A stretch of DNA of 64,000 bases from JANPCX01 sp031431125 (GTDB lineage: Bacteria; Pseudomonadota; Gammaproteobacteria; Burkholderiales; Burkholderiaceae_C), in NCBI GenBank assembly GCA_031431125.1, contig JANPCX010000019.1:1-64000 (forward strand), read 5' to 3'. Below are positions 27,287 through 35,955 of the stretch, in pieces. A program made the translations under genes and the position numbers. A model generated the notes under the pieces. It did not search any database. It had not been told where the DNA came from and saw only the letters and a program-made list of their open reading frames with translations. How positions within the stretch are numbered: the first letter of the stretch is position 1; every line of letters starts with the position of its first letter.

Positions 27287-27840
27287 GTTGCACTGCGTCG
27301 GGATATGCGCCCGACAGCGCACTCACTTTCTTTTGCTTCGCCAAAAGAAAGTAAGCAAAGAAAAGGCGACCCCGGTTCCTCGGCCCCGGGGTACCGGGGC
27401 TGCCTTGCGCTGCTCGCGGGAGGCGGGAAGCGCAGAACTCGCCCTTCGGGCTCAAACAACTGCGCTTCTTTTCCCGCCTCCCGCTGCGCTGCTCAGCTCG
27501 TCTCAAGGGCCCCGAAAAGCCAATACACCACGGCTCGCTGCGCATCGCAGCGGTGGTGTGCTGAGGAGCGAGGTTTGGCGAAGCCAAACGAGCCGTTCGC
27601 TGGCGTTTGCTCTTGGGGTCCCCGTTGGAGGCGTCGAGCAGCGCAGGGCAAGACGGATCAAGAAGTTCAGATGTCTGAGCCCGCAGGGCGAGTTTCTGAA
27701 CTTCCCGTCTTGCACGAGCAGCGCAGAGCAGCCCCGAAGGGGCCGCCGGAATCGGGGTCACCTTTTCTTTGCTTACTTTCTTTTGGCGAAGCAAAAGAAA
27801 GTGAGTGCGCTGTCGGGCGCATATCCCGACGCGGTGCAAC
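27287..27840. repeat. Long palindromic (snap-back) intergenic element, copy 2
   Basis: 554-bp element with terminal inverted repeats of about 75 bp that differ at only a few bases. The outer ends read GTTGCACTGCGTCGGGATAT and, reversed, GTTGCACCGCGTCGGGATAT. The subterminal hairpin ACTTTCTTTTG/CAAAAGAAAGT occurs at both ends. About 105 bases from 27365 differ at one or two positions from the reverse complement of the right half of copy 1, and the other half matches copy 1 likewise, so the two copies are inverted relative to each other. Open frames up to 237 codons occur on both strands, but they are by-products of the GC-rich palindrome. Bases 27161-27286 hold nothing recognisable. Confidence 0.75.
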
Positions 27841-27872
27841 GCAACAAGACCCCATCAAACATCGCAATCGGC

Positions 27873-29728
27873 ATAGGGGGCAGCCATCATAGGCTGCACC
27901 CCTGCCACACCACCCGGCGTGCGGGTCCGCACCGGGCGGTTCGAGTGGTTGAGGTCATGACAGTCGGGGTAAGCCCAGTCGGTCAAAGTACGCCACCGTG
28001 AGCACTTTGTTCAACATCCCAGTGCTCCCGCGCCACCAGTGTCCGCAGTTGGCAGCCACCTGCGCGGCGACGTCCCTGCTCGCTCCCAGACGCCGCAACT
28101 GCGCAAATGCCGTCGTACCGCGTCGCCACTGCTTGAGATGCATCGCCCGCAGTCGCCGCCTAAGCCACTCGTCCAGCTCGCGCCAGATCGTCTTGGCTTG
28201 CGACAGCCCAAAGTAGGCTTTCCATCCCAGCATGTAGCCTCGCAACCCGTCGATCACTTGCACCATGCTGCGCCCGCCCGAGCGCCGGGTCAGTTGCCTG
28301 ATCCGCTGTTTGAACTTCTCCATGGGTTTGTCGGCCACTCGGCGCTTGATTTCGCCGCCTCGTGCCACCCACAAACTGAAGCCCAGAAACTTGCGCCCGA
28401 ACGCGCTTTGCACCGCACTTTTGCTCTCGTTGATGCTCAAGTGCAGTTTGCCGTACAGGCTCTTGAGCAGCGCCATCACCCGCTGGCCCGCCGCTAGACT
28501 GCGAACGTAGACGTTGCAGTCGTCGGCGTACCTTGCGAAGCAGTGACCTCGCCGCTCCAGCTCTTTGTCCACTTCATCCAGCAGCACGTTGGCCAGCAGT
28601 GGTGACAGCGGCCCGCCTTGCGGTGTGCCTTGCCCTCGTTGCTGCACCACGCCTTCGTTCATGATGCCGCTGTTCAGATAGGCCCGTATCAGCCGGATCA
28701 CTCCAGCCTCAGGAATGCTTTTCTTCAAGCGGCTGATGAGGATGTCGTGGTTCACGCGGTCGAAGAATTTCTCTAAGTCCACGTCCACCACCACACGCCG
28801 CCCGGATTGCACGTAGGCTTGTGCGGCCAAAACCGCGTCCTTTGCGCTTCGTCCAGGCCGAAAGCCGTGGCTGTGCTGGCTGAATTGGGGGTCCAGCAAG
28901 GGCTGCAACACTTGCAGCAGGGCTTGCTGGATCAGCCTGTCCGTGACGGTGGGTATGCCCAGCTCACGCTGGCTACCGTCCGGCTTGGGAATCATCACCC
29001 GTCGCACCGGGCTGGGCCGGTACGTCCCCGCCAACAGGCGGGAACGAATGTCGGGCCAGGCCACCACCAGGTGTTCTCGGGTCTGGTCGATGTCCAGTCC
29101 GTCCACCCCGGCCGCGCCTTTGTTGGCCCGCACTCGTTTGAACGCAAGTTGCAGGTTCTGCCTTGTCAACGCCGCTTGCAGCAGCGTTGACCCTGTGTCC
29201 TTGGTGCCTGGCCGCGGGCAGTTTGCTTCGTCGCTGGTCGGCGCACATGGGGCTTCACCCCACGCTTGACCGACCCGCCCCGCTGGTGCGGGCATCTGAC
29301 GCCTGGCTCGCTGCATCGGCATGGTCATTGAACACTTCCACTCGTTCGGCCCTTGGCTTTGGCCTCGACCTGGCTGAGCAGGTTTTGCCTGGGCTACTAC
29401 GGCCTTTGCTGACTTCTCGCGCCGGTTTGACACCGTCGCCCTTTCAGGCACAAGGCGAGATCTCCCCAGGTAAGGGTCGCACTCCTTCGTCACACAACCG
29501 CCGCGTTTATGCCACCTGAGCCTTGACCAAAACAGCTTCGCGGTCTTTTGCCCGCTCGCCGTGCTCGGCAGCGCCTTGTACGCGGTTCTTGTCCATCGGC
29601 TCGTGACTTACGCTTCACGCTTCCTTCCCACACTCGGTCGCCCTCGTGCAGTTGCGCTTCGCTTCGTTCGCTTTGGTCAACTTACGACGGGACTTTCACC
29701 CGCAGGAGTGCGCCCATGCTGGGCGCAC
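27873..29728 (-). mobile_element. Group II intron (probable group IIC), complete
   Basis: Both boundaries are visible on the minus strand. The 5' end is GTGCGCCCAGC at 29728, followed by the typical GGGTGAAAGTCCCG block. The 3' part has domain V at about 27908-27942 (GAACCGCCCGGTGCGG..CCGGGTGGTG) and a domain VI hairpin (GCAGCC/GGCTGC) ending CCCCCTAT at 27873. Domain V carries CGC rather than AGC, the reverse transcriptase lacks an endonuclease domain, and insertion is directly behind a terminator hairpin and T-tract; all three are characteristic of group IIC introns. Length is about 1856 bp. Bases 29329-29728 form the structured 5' RNA region (domains I-III). Confidence 0.85.
27955..29328 (-). 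CDS. ltrA: Group II intron reverse transcriptase/maturase
   Basis: 457-residue intron-encoded protein that splices and mobilises its host intron. The RT domain has RIPKPDG-like VMIPKPDGSQRELGIP, HGFRPGRSAKDA, DVDLEKFFDRVNHD, GTPQGGPLSPLLANV and the catalytic YADD. The maturase (GIIM) domain follows (LRGYMLGWKAYFGLSQA and the C-terminal HWWRGSTGMLNK). No HNH endonuclease domain is present. The ATG at 29328 has GGAAG six bases upstream and gives the size usual for group IIC proteins; the frame is open to 29493 without conserved sequence. All motifs are intact, so the intron may be active. Confidence 0.93.
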   Translation of the reverse strand: MTMPMQRARRQMPAPAGRVGQAWGEAPCAPTSDEANCPRPGTKDTGSTLLQAALTRQNLQLAFKRVRANKGAAGVDGLDIDQTREHLVVAWPDIRSRLLAGTYRPSPVRRVMIPKPDGSQRELGIPTVTDRLIQQALLQVLQPLLDPQFSQHSHGFRPGRSAKDAVLAAQAYVQSGRRVVVDVDLEKFFDRVNHDILISRLKKSIPEAGVIRLIRAYLNSGIMNEGVVQQRGQGTPQGGPLSPLLANVLLDEVDKELERRGHCFARYADDCNVYVRSLAAGQRVMALLKSLYGKLHLSINESKSAVQSAFGRKFLGFSLWVARGGEIKRRVADKPMEKFKQRIRQLTRRSGGRSMVQVIDGLRGYMLGWKAYFGLSQAKTIWRELDEWLRRRLRAMHLKQWRRGTTAFAQLRRLGASRDVAAQVAANCGHWWRGSTGMLNKVLTVAYFDRLGLPRLS

Positions 29729-29755
29729 AAAGAAACAGCCCGCACAAAGCGGGCT
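29729..29755 (-). terminator. Rho-independent terminator, target of the group II intron
   Basis: On the minus strand a 7-bp GC-rich stem AGCCCGC/GCGGGCT with a 5-base loop is followed by GTTTCTTT. It terminates the operon that ends with the 53-residue small membrane protein. The intron begins at the first base after the T-tract. Confidence 0.85.
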
Positions 29756-29780
29756 GCATCAATCAAAAGAACCACCAGCG

Positions 29781-29942
29781 CTACGGTTTCGCAGCACTCG
29801 CAGCAGGGGCGGCAACAGGCACCGCGTTGGGGGCCTCGGTGCTGTGTTTTTCGCCGCCCATGTCCAGGCTCTCGCCGCCTTGCATCAGCACCCAAATGGC
29901 CAGTGCTGAAAAGAGAACAAAACCAACGATGATTTTCCACAT
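29781..29942 (-). CDS. Small single-pass membrane protein (53 aa), transporter-linked
   Basis: A 53-codon gene: MWKIIVGFVLFSALAIWVLM forms one transmembrane helix, followed by a short hydrophilic Ala/Pro-rich tail ending AASAAKP. The ATG is preceded by AGGA at a suitable distance. It starts about 20 bp after the stop of the MHS transporter and is followed by a good terminator, so it is the last gene of that operon. I recognise no family; it could be a transporter accessory peptide, but that is only inferred from position. Confidence 0.65.
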   Translation of the reverse strand: MWKIIVGFVLFSALAIWVLMQGGESLDMGGEKHSTEAPNAVPVAAPAASAAKP

Positions 29943-29963
29943 GGCGTGATCCTATGTAGCGAT

Positions 29964-31667
29964 TCAATCGCCCGCGTAAATGTCCACGTCTTTGGTTTCG
30001 CGCACGAAGAGCATGCCAATGACGAAGGTGGCGGCGGCGATGATGATGGGATACCACAGGCCGTTGTAGATGTTGCCCGTCTGCGCCACGATGCCAAAGG
30101 CAATGGTGGGCAACAAACCACCAAACCAACCGTTGCCAATGTGGTACGGCAAACTCATCGAGGTGTAGCGGATGCGGGTGGGGAACATTTCCACCAAGAT
30201 GGCGGCGATGGGGCCATACACCATGGTCACGTAAATCACCAGCAACGTCAGGATGGCCACCACCAAGGGTTTGTTGACCTTGGCAGGATCGGCTTTGGCA
30301 GGGTAACCCGCAGCTTTGGTGGCCTCGGCCACGCCTTTCTTGAAGGCGGCAATCTTGGCCTTGCTGTCGGCGTCAAAGGCGTTGCCATCGGGTGTCAGCG
30401 TCGCGTTGAAAGCCGCAATTTCTTTGTCGCCAATCTTGATGCTGGCCACTGTGCCTGCGGGCGCTTTCACCACCTCGTAGTTAACCGCACCTTGCGCCAA
30501 GGTGCGCATGGCCAAGTCACACGAGCTGCGGAAGTCCACCTCGCGGCCGATCGGGCTGCCTTGGAAGCTGCACTGGGATTTGTCCACCAGCACCGTGATC
30601 GGCACCTCACGTTGCGCTTTGGCCAAATCGGGGTTGGCCGCAGCGGTCAGCGCGTTGAAGAGCGGGAAGTAGGTGAGCGCAGCGATCAAACAGCCCGCCA
30701 TGATGATGGGCTTGCGGCCAATCTTGTCCGACAAGGTGCCGAAGATCACAAAGAAGGGCGTGCCAATCAACAAAGAGATGGCGATCAAAATGTTGGCCGT
30801 GGCGCCGTCCACTTTCAGCGCTTGCGTCAAGAAGAAGAGCGCATAAAACTGGCCCGTGTACCAAACCACGGCCTGGCCCGCGGTCAAACCGACCAAGGCC
30901 AAGATCACGATCTTGAGGTTTTTCCACTCGCCGAAGGACTCCGACAGAGGGGCCTTCGAGGTTTTTCCTTCTTCCTTCATTTTCTTGAAGGCAGGAGACT
31001 CGTTCATCGACAAGCGAATCCACACGCTCACCGCGAGCAATGCAATCGACACGAGGAAGGGAATGCGCCAGCCCCAGTCGGCAAAGGCTTCTTCACCGAT
31101 CAAGGTGCGGGTGCCCAAAATTACCATCAACGACAGAAACAAACCCAGCGTGGCCGTGGTTTGTATCCAGGACGTGTAGGCCCCCCGTTTGCCGTGTGGC
31201 GCGTGTTCGGCCACGTAAGTGGCGGCACCGCCGTACTCACCGCCCAGAGCCAAACCTTGCAGCATGCGCAAGACGATCAAGATGATGGGCGCCGCCACGC
31301 CGATGGACGCGTAACTCGGCAAGATGCCCACCACAAAGGTAGACATGCCCATCAGCAAAATGGTGACCAAAAAGGTGTACTTGCGACCAATCATGTCGCC
31401 CAAACGGCCAAACACCAAAGCGCCAAAAGGCCGCACGATGAAACCAGCCGCAAACGCCAGCAAGGCAAAGATGAAAGCCGCACCCGCATCCAGCCCCGAG
31501 AAAAACTGCTTGGCGATGATGGCGGCGAGTGAGCCGTACAGATAAAAGTCGTACCACTCAAACACCGTTCCGAGGCTGGAGGCGAAGATGACTTTCTTCT
31601 CCTCCTTCGTCATGGTGTGGGGGACGGGTTTCGCGCCGCCTCGCGTCGAGATCACTGTGGCTGTCAT
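29964..31667 (-). CDS. MHS-family MFS transporter with inserted soluble domain
   Basis: 567-residue inner-membrane transporter of the metabolite:H+ symporter group (ProP/ShiA/KgtP-like). Family signs are the FEWYDFYLYGSLAAIIA start of helix 1, the GRLGDMIGRKYTF loop and GLALGGEYGGAATYVAEHAP. Between the ninth and tenth helices, about residues 340-465, there is a hydrophilic insertion of roughly 125 residues with two Cys (KSQCSF..RSSCDL), not present in ProP. The ATG at 31667 is preceded by AGGAG; the longer frame is rejected. It lies downstream of a malonyl-CoA-synthetase-like gene, so an organic acid is a reasonable but unproven substrate. Confidence 0.9.
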   Translation of the reverse strand: MTATVISTRGGAKPVPHTMTKEEKKVIFASSLGTVFEWYDFYLYGSLAAIIAKQFFSGLDAGAAFIFALLAFAAGFIVRPFGALVFGRLGDMIGRKYTFLVTILLMGMSTFVVGILPSYASIGVAAPIILIVLRMLQGLALGGEYGGAATYVAEHAPHGKRGAYTSWIQTTATLGLFLSLMVILGTRTLIGEEAFADWGWRIPFLVSIALLAVSVWIRLSMNESPAFKKMKEEGKTSKAPLSESFGEWKNLKIVILALVGLTAGQAVVWYTGQFYALFFLTQALKVDGATANILIAISLLIGTPFFVIFGTLSDKIGRKPIIMAGCLIAALTYFPLFNALTAAANPDLAKAQREVPITVLVDKSQCSFQGSPIGREVDFRSSCDLAMRTLAQGAVNYEVVKAPAGTVASIKIGDKEIAAFNATLTPDGNAFDADSKAKIAAFKKGVAEATKAAGYPAKADPAKVNKPLVVAILTLLVIYVTMVYGPIAAILVEMFPTRIRYTSMSLPYHIGNGWFGGLLPTIAFGIVAQTGNIYNGLWYPIIIAAATFVIGMLFVRETKDVDIYAGD

Positions 31668-31873
31668 GTTTGTCTCCTGTTGCGCTGCTGTTGTCAAAGC
31701 AGCCCCGCAGATCAGCAGGGCGTGGCAGGATGTTGAGACACCGCACTGACCTGGCTCTGACGCGAAACCAACAAGAGCTGACGCCTGGCTGACCGCAGGC
31801 TGACAAACACCGCGCTAACCCTTGGGTCTCGGCGGCATATCAACAAGAAGGCGATCGAACCACGGCCACACGC

Positions 31874-33418
31874 TTACAAAAAAATCTGGCCGTGTTCGCT
31901 GCGCAAAACATTCTTCTGCACTTTGCCCATGGCGTTGCGTGGCAACTCGGCCACCACGACCACTTCTTTGGGAACTTTGAAGGCAGCCAGTTGTGTTTTG
32001 AGCACGGCAATGAGTTGACTCGGGTCCACGACGGCACCAGGGTGTGGCACCACCACGGCCACCACGCCTTCACCAAAGTCGGCATGGGGCACACCCACCA
32101 CGGTGCTTTCCATCACGCCGGGCAAGTCGTTGAGGGCGGTTTCCACTTCAGCCGGGTAGACATTGAAGCCGCCGCTGATGATGAGGTCTTTGCTGCGTCC
32201 CACCAAGGTCAGCACACCGGTCGCATCCAGGTGACCCACGTCGCCGGTTTTGAACCAAGCGTCAGCGGTGAACTCCTCGGCTGTTTTCTCAGGCATGCGC
32301 CAGTAGCCACTGAAGACATTGGGGCCGCGCACTTGCACATGGCCAGTCTCGCCGGTTTGGCAATGCTCTGCCAGGTCGTTCATCACCCTGACCCCCACAC
32401 CGGGCAATGCACGGCCCACGGTGCCGCCACGCCGCGGTCCGTCTTCGGGGGCATAGGGGTTGGACGTGAGCATCAGCGTTTCGCTCATGCCGTAACGCTC
32501 CAAAATGGTGTGGCCTGTGCGCTGTGCGAATGCGTTGAAGGTCTCGGTCAGCAAAGGGGCAGATCCACTGATGAACAAACGCATGGCGCTGCACACTTGG
32601 GGGGTTAGCCCCGCTTGTTCCAGCAGCCGCACATAGAGGGTGGGCACCCCCATGAACACCGTTGCACGGGGCAGCAGGCTGATGACCAATCCGGGATCAA
32701 ACTTGGACAACCACAACATCTTGCTGCCGTTGATGAGCGCCCCATGGCTGGCCACAAACAAACCATGCACATGGAAAATTGGCAAGGCGTGTATCAACAC
32801 ATCACCGCCCTCCCCGCCGCTGCGCCAGCCCCAAAACGTTTTCAACGTGAGCGCATTGCTGAGTAAATTGCCGTGGCTGAGTTGGGCCCCTTTGCTGCGG
32901 CCTGTGGTGCCGCTGGTGTAAAGGATGGCCGCCAAGTCGCTACTGGCTTTGTGCGCGGGCGTGTGCTGGTCGGATTGACGTGAGGCACGGTCCAGCAAGG
33001 TGCCGGTGCGGTCGTCGTTGAGTGTGAACACATGGGGCACACCGCTCGTGAAGGCCAGTTTGCTCACCCAACCAAAGTTCCTGCCCGCACAGACCACCAC
33101 GCTGGGTTCGGCGTCACGAATGAAATGTTCTAACTCGCCACGCTGGTAGGCGTTGTTCAGGGGCAGATAGACCCAACCACCACGCAACACGGCCAAATAA
33201 AACAGCAAAGCCTCGACCGACTTGTCGCAGTGCACTGCGATGCGCGCATCAGGGGGCAAATTCAGTTGGGCCAACCAATTGGCCAGCATGGCGGTGGCGC
33301 GTTCAACATCGCGCCAGCTGTATTGCAGCAATTCACCATCCACTTGTTCGACGGCGGTGGTGTCCAGGTCCTGGGGAAATGAGGTGCGCAGGGCGACGAA
33401 GAGGTTTTGGTTGCTCAT
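31874..33418 (-). CDS. Malonyl-CoA synthetase-like acyl-CoA ligase (MatB type)
   Basis: 514-residue AMP-forming acyl-CoA synthetase. ATP-binding motif ILYTSGTTGRSKGAQLSH, the YGMSETLM motif A5, TGDVGHLDATGVLTLVGRSKDLIISGGFNVYPAEVE and C-terminal MGKVQKNVLR with the adenylation Lys are all present. Overall pattern and length (VYLPLNNAYQRGELEHFI near the N-terminus) fit MatB malonyl-CoA synthetases best; a medium-chain acyl ligase is the alternative. The ATG at 33418 starts MSNQNLF. The transporter gene follows on the same strand after a 206-bp gap in which I see no other feature. Confidence 0.82.
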   Translation of the reverse strand: MSNQNLFVALRTSFPQDLDTTAVEQVDGELLQYSWRDVERATAMLANWLAQLNLPPDARIAVHCDKSVEALLFYLAVLRGGWVYLPLNNAYQRGELEHFIRDAEPSVVVCAGRNFGWVSKLAFTSGVPHVFTLNDDRTGTLLDRASRQSDQHTPAHKASSDLAAILYTSGTTGRSKGAQLSHGNLLSNALTLKTFWGWRSGGEGGDVLIHALPIFHVHGLFVASHGALINGSKMLWLSKFDPGLVISLLPRATVFMGVPTLYVRLLEQAGLTPQVCSAMRLFISGSAPLLTETFNAFAQRTGHTILERYGMSETLMLTSNPYAPEDGPRRGGTVGRALPGVGVRVMNDLAEHCQTGETGHVQVRGPNVFSGYWRMPEKTAEEFTADAWFKTGDVGHLDATGVLTLVGRSKDLIISGGFNVYPAEVETALNDLPGVMESTVVGVPHADFGEGVVAVVVPHPGAVVDPSQLIAVLKTQLAAFKVPKEVVVVAELPRNAMGKVQKNVLRSEHGQIFL

Positions 33419-33570
33419 GGCGGAATCATGCCAAAGATGGGCGGGTGCCTTGCCATTACGATGCAAAGGGTGTGAATTCAACCAACCCGCGCCGAACCCA
33501 CCGGTCTAGGCGGCCCTGCCACGCGGACCCCTGCGAACCGCCTTCAGCCTGTGCTCAATTGCCCTTTGCC

Positions 33571-35271
33571 ATGAACCGCCAGCGTCGCCATTGGCTCAAA
33601 GCCGCTGCTTGCACCTCCTTGATTGGGAGCGCCGCGCTGTCGGGCTGTGGGGATCCCGCGGTGGTTTACCAAGGCCAGTGGCTGGGGGCGAACTCAGGCC
33701 GAGGTCATCGCTTACGCGATCAGCTTGCTGCCAGCAAGTCGGGGGAGTTGAGCGCTGCATCCAGCCAGCACCGCGCCTCGGTTCTCATTGTGGGCGCGGG
33801 CATCGCGGGGCTGGCTTGCGCCCGTGCTTTGATGCAAGCCGGCGTCGACGATGTTCGGGTGTTGGAACTGGAAGACGAAGCTGGTGGCAACAGCCGCTCG
33901 CATGCCATGGGTGGCATGGCCTGTCCACTCGGCGCCCACTACTTGCCGGTGCCTGACGAGAAGAACCCGGAGCTGCTGCAGTGGTTGAATGAACTCCAGC
34001 TGTGCCGCTTCGAACAAGGTCGCTGGGTGTTTGACGAACGCCACTTGTGCCACAGCCCGCAAGAGCGAGTTTACCTGCCAATCGAGGTGGGTGGAGGCCA
34101 TTGGTTTGACGGTTTGTTGCCGCCTGCACAGGCCCTGCCACATGATCAACAGGCCACCATGAAAAGCCAGGTGGCCTTGTTTGCCAAGTTGGTCAAAGCG
34201 CAAGCGACCGATGCCTTCGCGGTACCCACTGCACGTTCCGTTTTCAGCCCCGAACTGCAGCGGCTCGATGCGCTGACTTTTGGCGATTGGCTGGACGGCC
34301 ACGGCATCAACGCACCTGCACTGCGCTGGTACCTGGACTACTGCTGCCGCGATGACTATGGCGCGGGCAGCCGCATGATTTCGGCCTGGGCGGGCCTGCA
34401 TTACTTCGCCAGCCGTCATGGGTTTCGCGCACCCGGTGAAAACGAGGGCCACGACGACCACGCGGTCCTCACATGGCCCGAGGGCAATGCCTGGCTGAGC
34501 CAGCGGCTGGCGGCGCCACTGCGCAGTGGCTCGGGGTCGAGTGCTAAGCGTTTGCACAACGCACGGGTGGTGCTCGACGTGGTGGAGAACCGGCATGACG
34601 TCGATGTGCGGGTGTGGAACGACAGCAGCCAAGAGGTGGAGCTGTGGTCGGCCTCACACCTGGTGCTGGCCACACCACTCTTTGTCACCCAGCGTTTGCT
34701 GCGCAACCCAGCGCCTGCTTTGGCGTCTGCGCTGCAACAGGCTGTCGGCCTGTCTGCGCAAGCGCCTTGGCTGGTGGCCAATGTGCAGTTGAAAGCCGCG
34801 CTGATTGACCAACCCGGTGCGCCCCCCAGCTGGGACAACGTGGTCTACGGCAGCGCGGCTTTGGGTTATGTCGATGCCATGCACCAAACCACACGGCCCC
34901 ACGCTGGGCCCACGGTGCTCACCAGTTATTGGGCCTTGGGCGGTGATGCCCTGGGCGCCCTGCCAGGCCAGCGCAGTGAACTCTTGCGGCAGCCTTGGTC
35001 GCACTGGTCGGCCAAGGTAGTGGCTGACTTGGGCCAAGCCCATCCCGACTTGCCAGGCAAAGTGGCGCAGGTGGACTTGATGCGGTATGGACACGCCATG
35101 AGCGTGCCGCTGCCGGGACTAAGAAGCAGTTCTGCCCTGACGGCTTTGGCCAACCCAACAAGCAGCCGTGTGCATGTCGCGCACAGCGATTTGTCGGGCT
35201 ACTCGATTTTGGAAGAGGCCTTCTTCCACGGACATCGGGTGGGGCTGGGGGTAGCCAAGCGGCTAAATTGA
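33571..35271 (+). CDS. Exported FAD-dependent oxidase (amine oxidase fold), Tat lipoprotein
   Basis: 566 residues. The N-terminus MNRQRRHWLKAAACTSLIG followed by a hydrophobic run and SGCG combines a twin-arginine signal with a lipobox, so a folded flavoprotein is probably exported and lipidated. The Rossmann FAD site VLIVGAGIAGLACARALMQAG is at about residues 70-90, followed by LELEDEAGGNSRS as in flavin amine oxidases and protoporphyrinogen oxidase-like proteins. The C-terminal VAHSDLSGYSILEEAFFHGHRVG block is the usual FAD-closing motif. Substrate unknown; a polyamine-like amine is possible. The longer open frame from 33379 is rejected because it would bury the signal. Confidence 0.82.
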   Translation: MNRQRRHWLKAAACTSLIGSAALSGCGDPAVVYQGQWLGANSGRGHRLRDQLAASKSGELSAASSQHRASVLIVGAGIAGLACARALMQAGVDDVRVLELEDEAGGNSRSHAMGGMACPLGAHYLPVPDEKNPELLQWLNELQLCRFEQGRWVFDERHLCHSPQERVYLPIEVGGGHWFDGLLPPAQALPHDQQATMKSQVALFAKLVKAQATDAFAVPTARSVFSPELQRLDALTFGDWLDGHGINAPALRWYLDYCCRDDYGAGSRMISAWAGLHYFASRHGFRAPGENEGHDDHAVLTWPEGNAWLSQRLAAPLRSGSGSSAKRLHNARVVLDVVENRHDVDVRVWNDSSQEVELWSASHLVLATPLFVTQRLLRNPAPALASALQQAVGLSAQAPWLVANVQLKAALIDQPGAPPSWDNVVYGSAALGYVDAMHQTTRPHAGPTVLTSYWALGGDALGALPGQRSELLRQPWSHWSAKVVADLGQAHPDLPGKVAQVDLMRYGHAMSVPLPGLRSSSALTALANPTSSRVHVAHSDLSGYSILEEAFFHGHRVGLGVAKRLN

Positions 35272-35280
35272 TGGAGTGGA

Positions 35281-35529
35281 TCAGCGCCCCGCAAAACGAC
35301 TGCGCCGACCTCGGTCGCGGCAACTGCGCTCTACGTGCCAGCGCTCCCACAATGCCGGTACACAACCTGCCAGTTCAGCCCGTGGCTCTTGGCGTTGCAC
35401 CGGCTGAGTGATACGCAGCGGTATCGCGTAGGCGGCCTCTTCCTCTTCAGGTGTGGGGTAGTCGTCGTAACACTCTGTGTCGACCGTGGGGGTTTGAATG
35501 CGTTCGAGCAGCTCTTCCATGTTAATCAC
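35281..35529 (-). CDS. Small hypothetical protein
   Basis: An 82-codon frame from GTG at 35529 (or 73-79 codons from the ATG at 35520) with an acidic N-terminal half (ECYDDYPTPEEEEAAY) and an Arg/Trp-rich C-terminal half (LWERWHVERSCRDRGRR). It is convergent with the flavin oxidase gene, nine bases apart. Codon use looks like that of real genes here, but I recognise no family and the ribosome site is weak. Bases 35530-35809 downstream hold nothing I can identify. Confidence 0.45.
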   Translation of the reverse strand: MINMEELLERIQTPTVDTECYDDYPTPEEEEAAYAIPLRITQPVQRQEPRAELAGCVPALWERWHVERSCRDRGRRSRFAGR

Positions 35530-35809
35530 CGCCCCGCCAAGGAAAAGTGGTGACCATCAGGTAACCAGCAAGCATCAGCGCATTGGACAAATGGAAAGCT
35601 TGGATAGGGCATGGGGACTCCGTATAAACCATGAGAACACCGAGGGGTACTGAACACCCGCCGCAGGAAACGCAGCGTTACCTTTGTGCCCTTAACGCAG
35701 GACTTATGCCAAGCCCTCACCATCCCCCTCGAATCGCGCTAAGCGCTTGATTTGTCTCAGTGCGGCGCCGTTGAGCCCACTGTCCTGGCGCTCAAGCCAA
35801 GGGCTTTGG

Positions 35810-35856
35810 GTGTCGAAACCCACACACCAGAACAATCCATGTGCGGGTTTCGACAC
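35810..35856. repeat. Inverted repeat upstream of the sensor kinase
   Basis: Perfect 12-bp arms GTGTCGAAACCC (35810-35821) and GGGTTTCGACAC (35845-35856), extended by CACA/TGTG after one mismatch, with a loop of about 15 bases. It lies 100 bp upstream of the sensor kinase start. It could be an operator, an attenuator hairpin or a small REP unit; there is no T-tract, so a terminator is unlikely. Confidence 0.5.
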
Positions 35857-35955
35857 GTGCCGGCCTTGTGGTGGAGGTGCTCGGAAATATCCGACCGTGA
35901 AAACCCGCCTTCGACCCGATGTCGGCCTCGTCCGCAAGGGCATACTTGGACGACC

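Noticed and set aside
27027..28001. Open frames of 195-270 codons across copy 2 of the element
   Set aside because: Same reason; they run through the uvrA start region or the intron 3' end and have no protein-like features.
29329..29493. N-terminal extension of the intron reverse transcriptase
   Set aside because: It covers structured intron RNA and adds no conserved sequence; ATG 29328 has a ribosome site.
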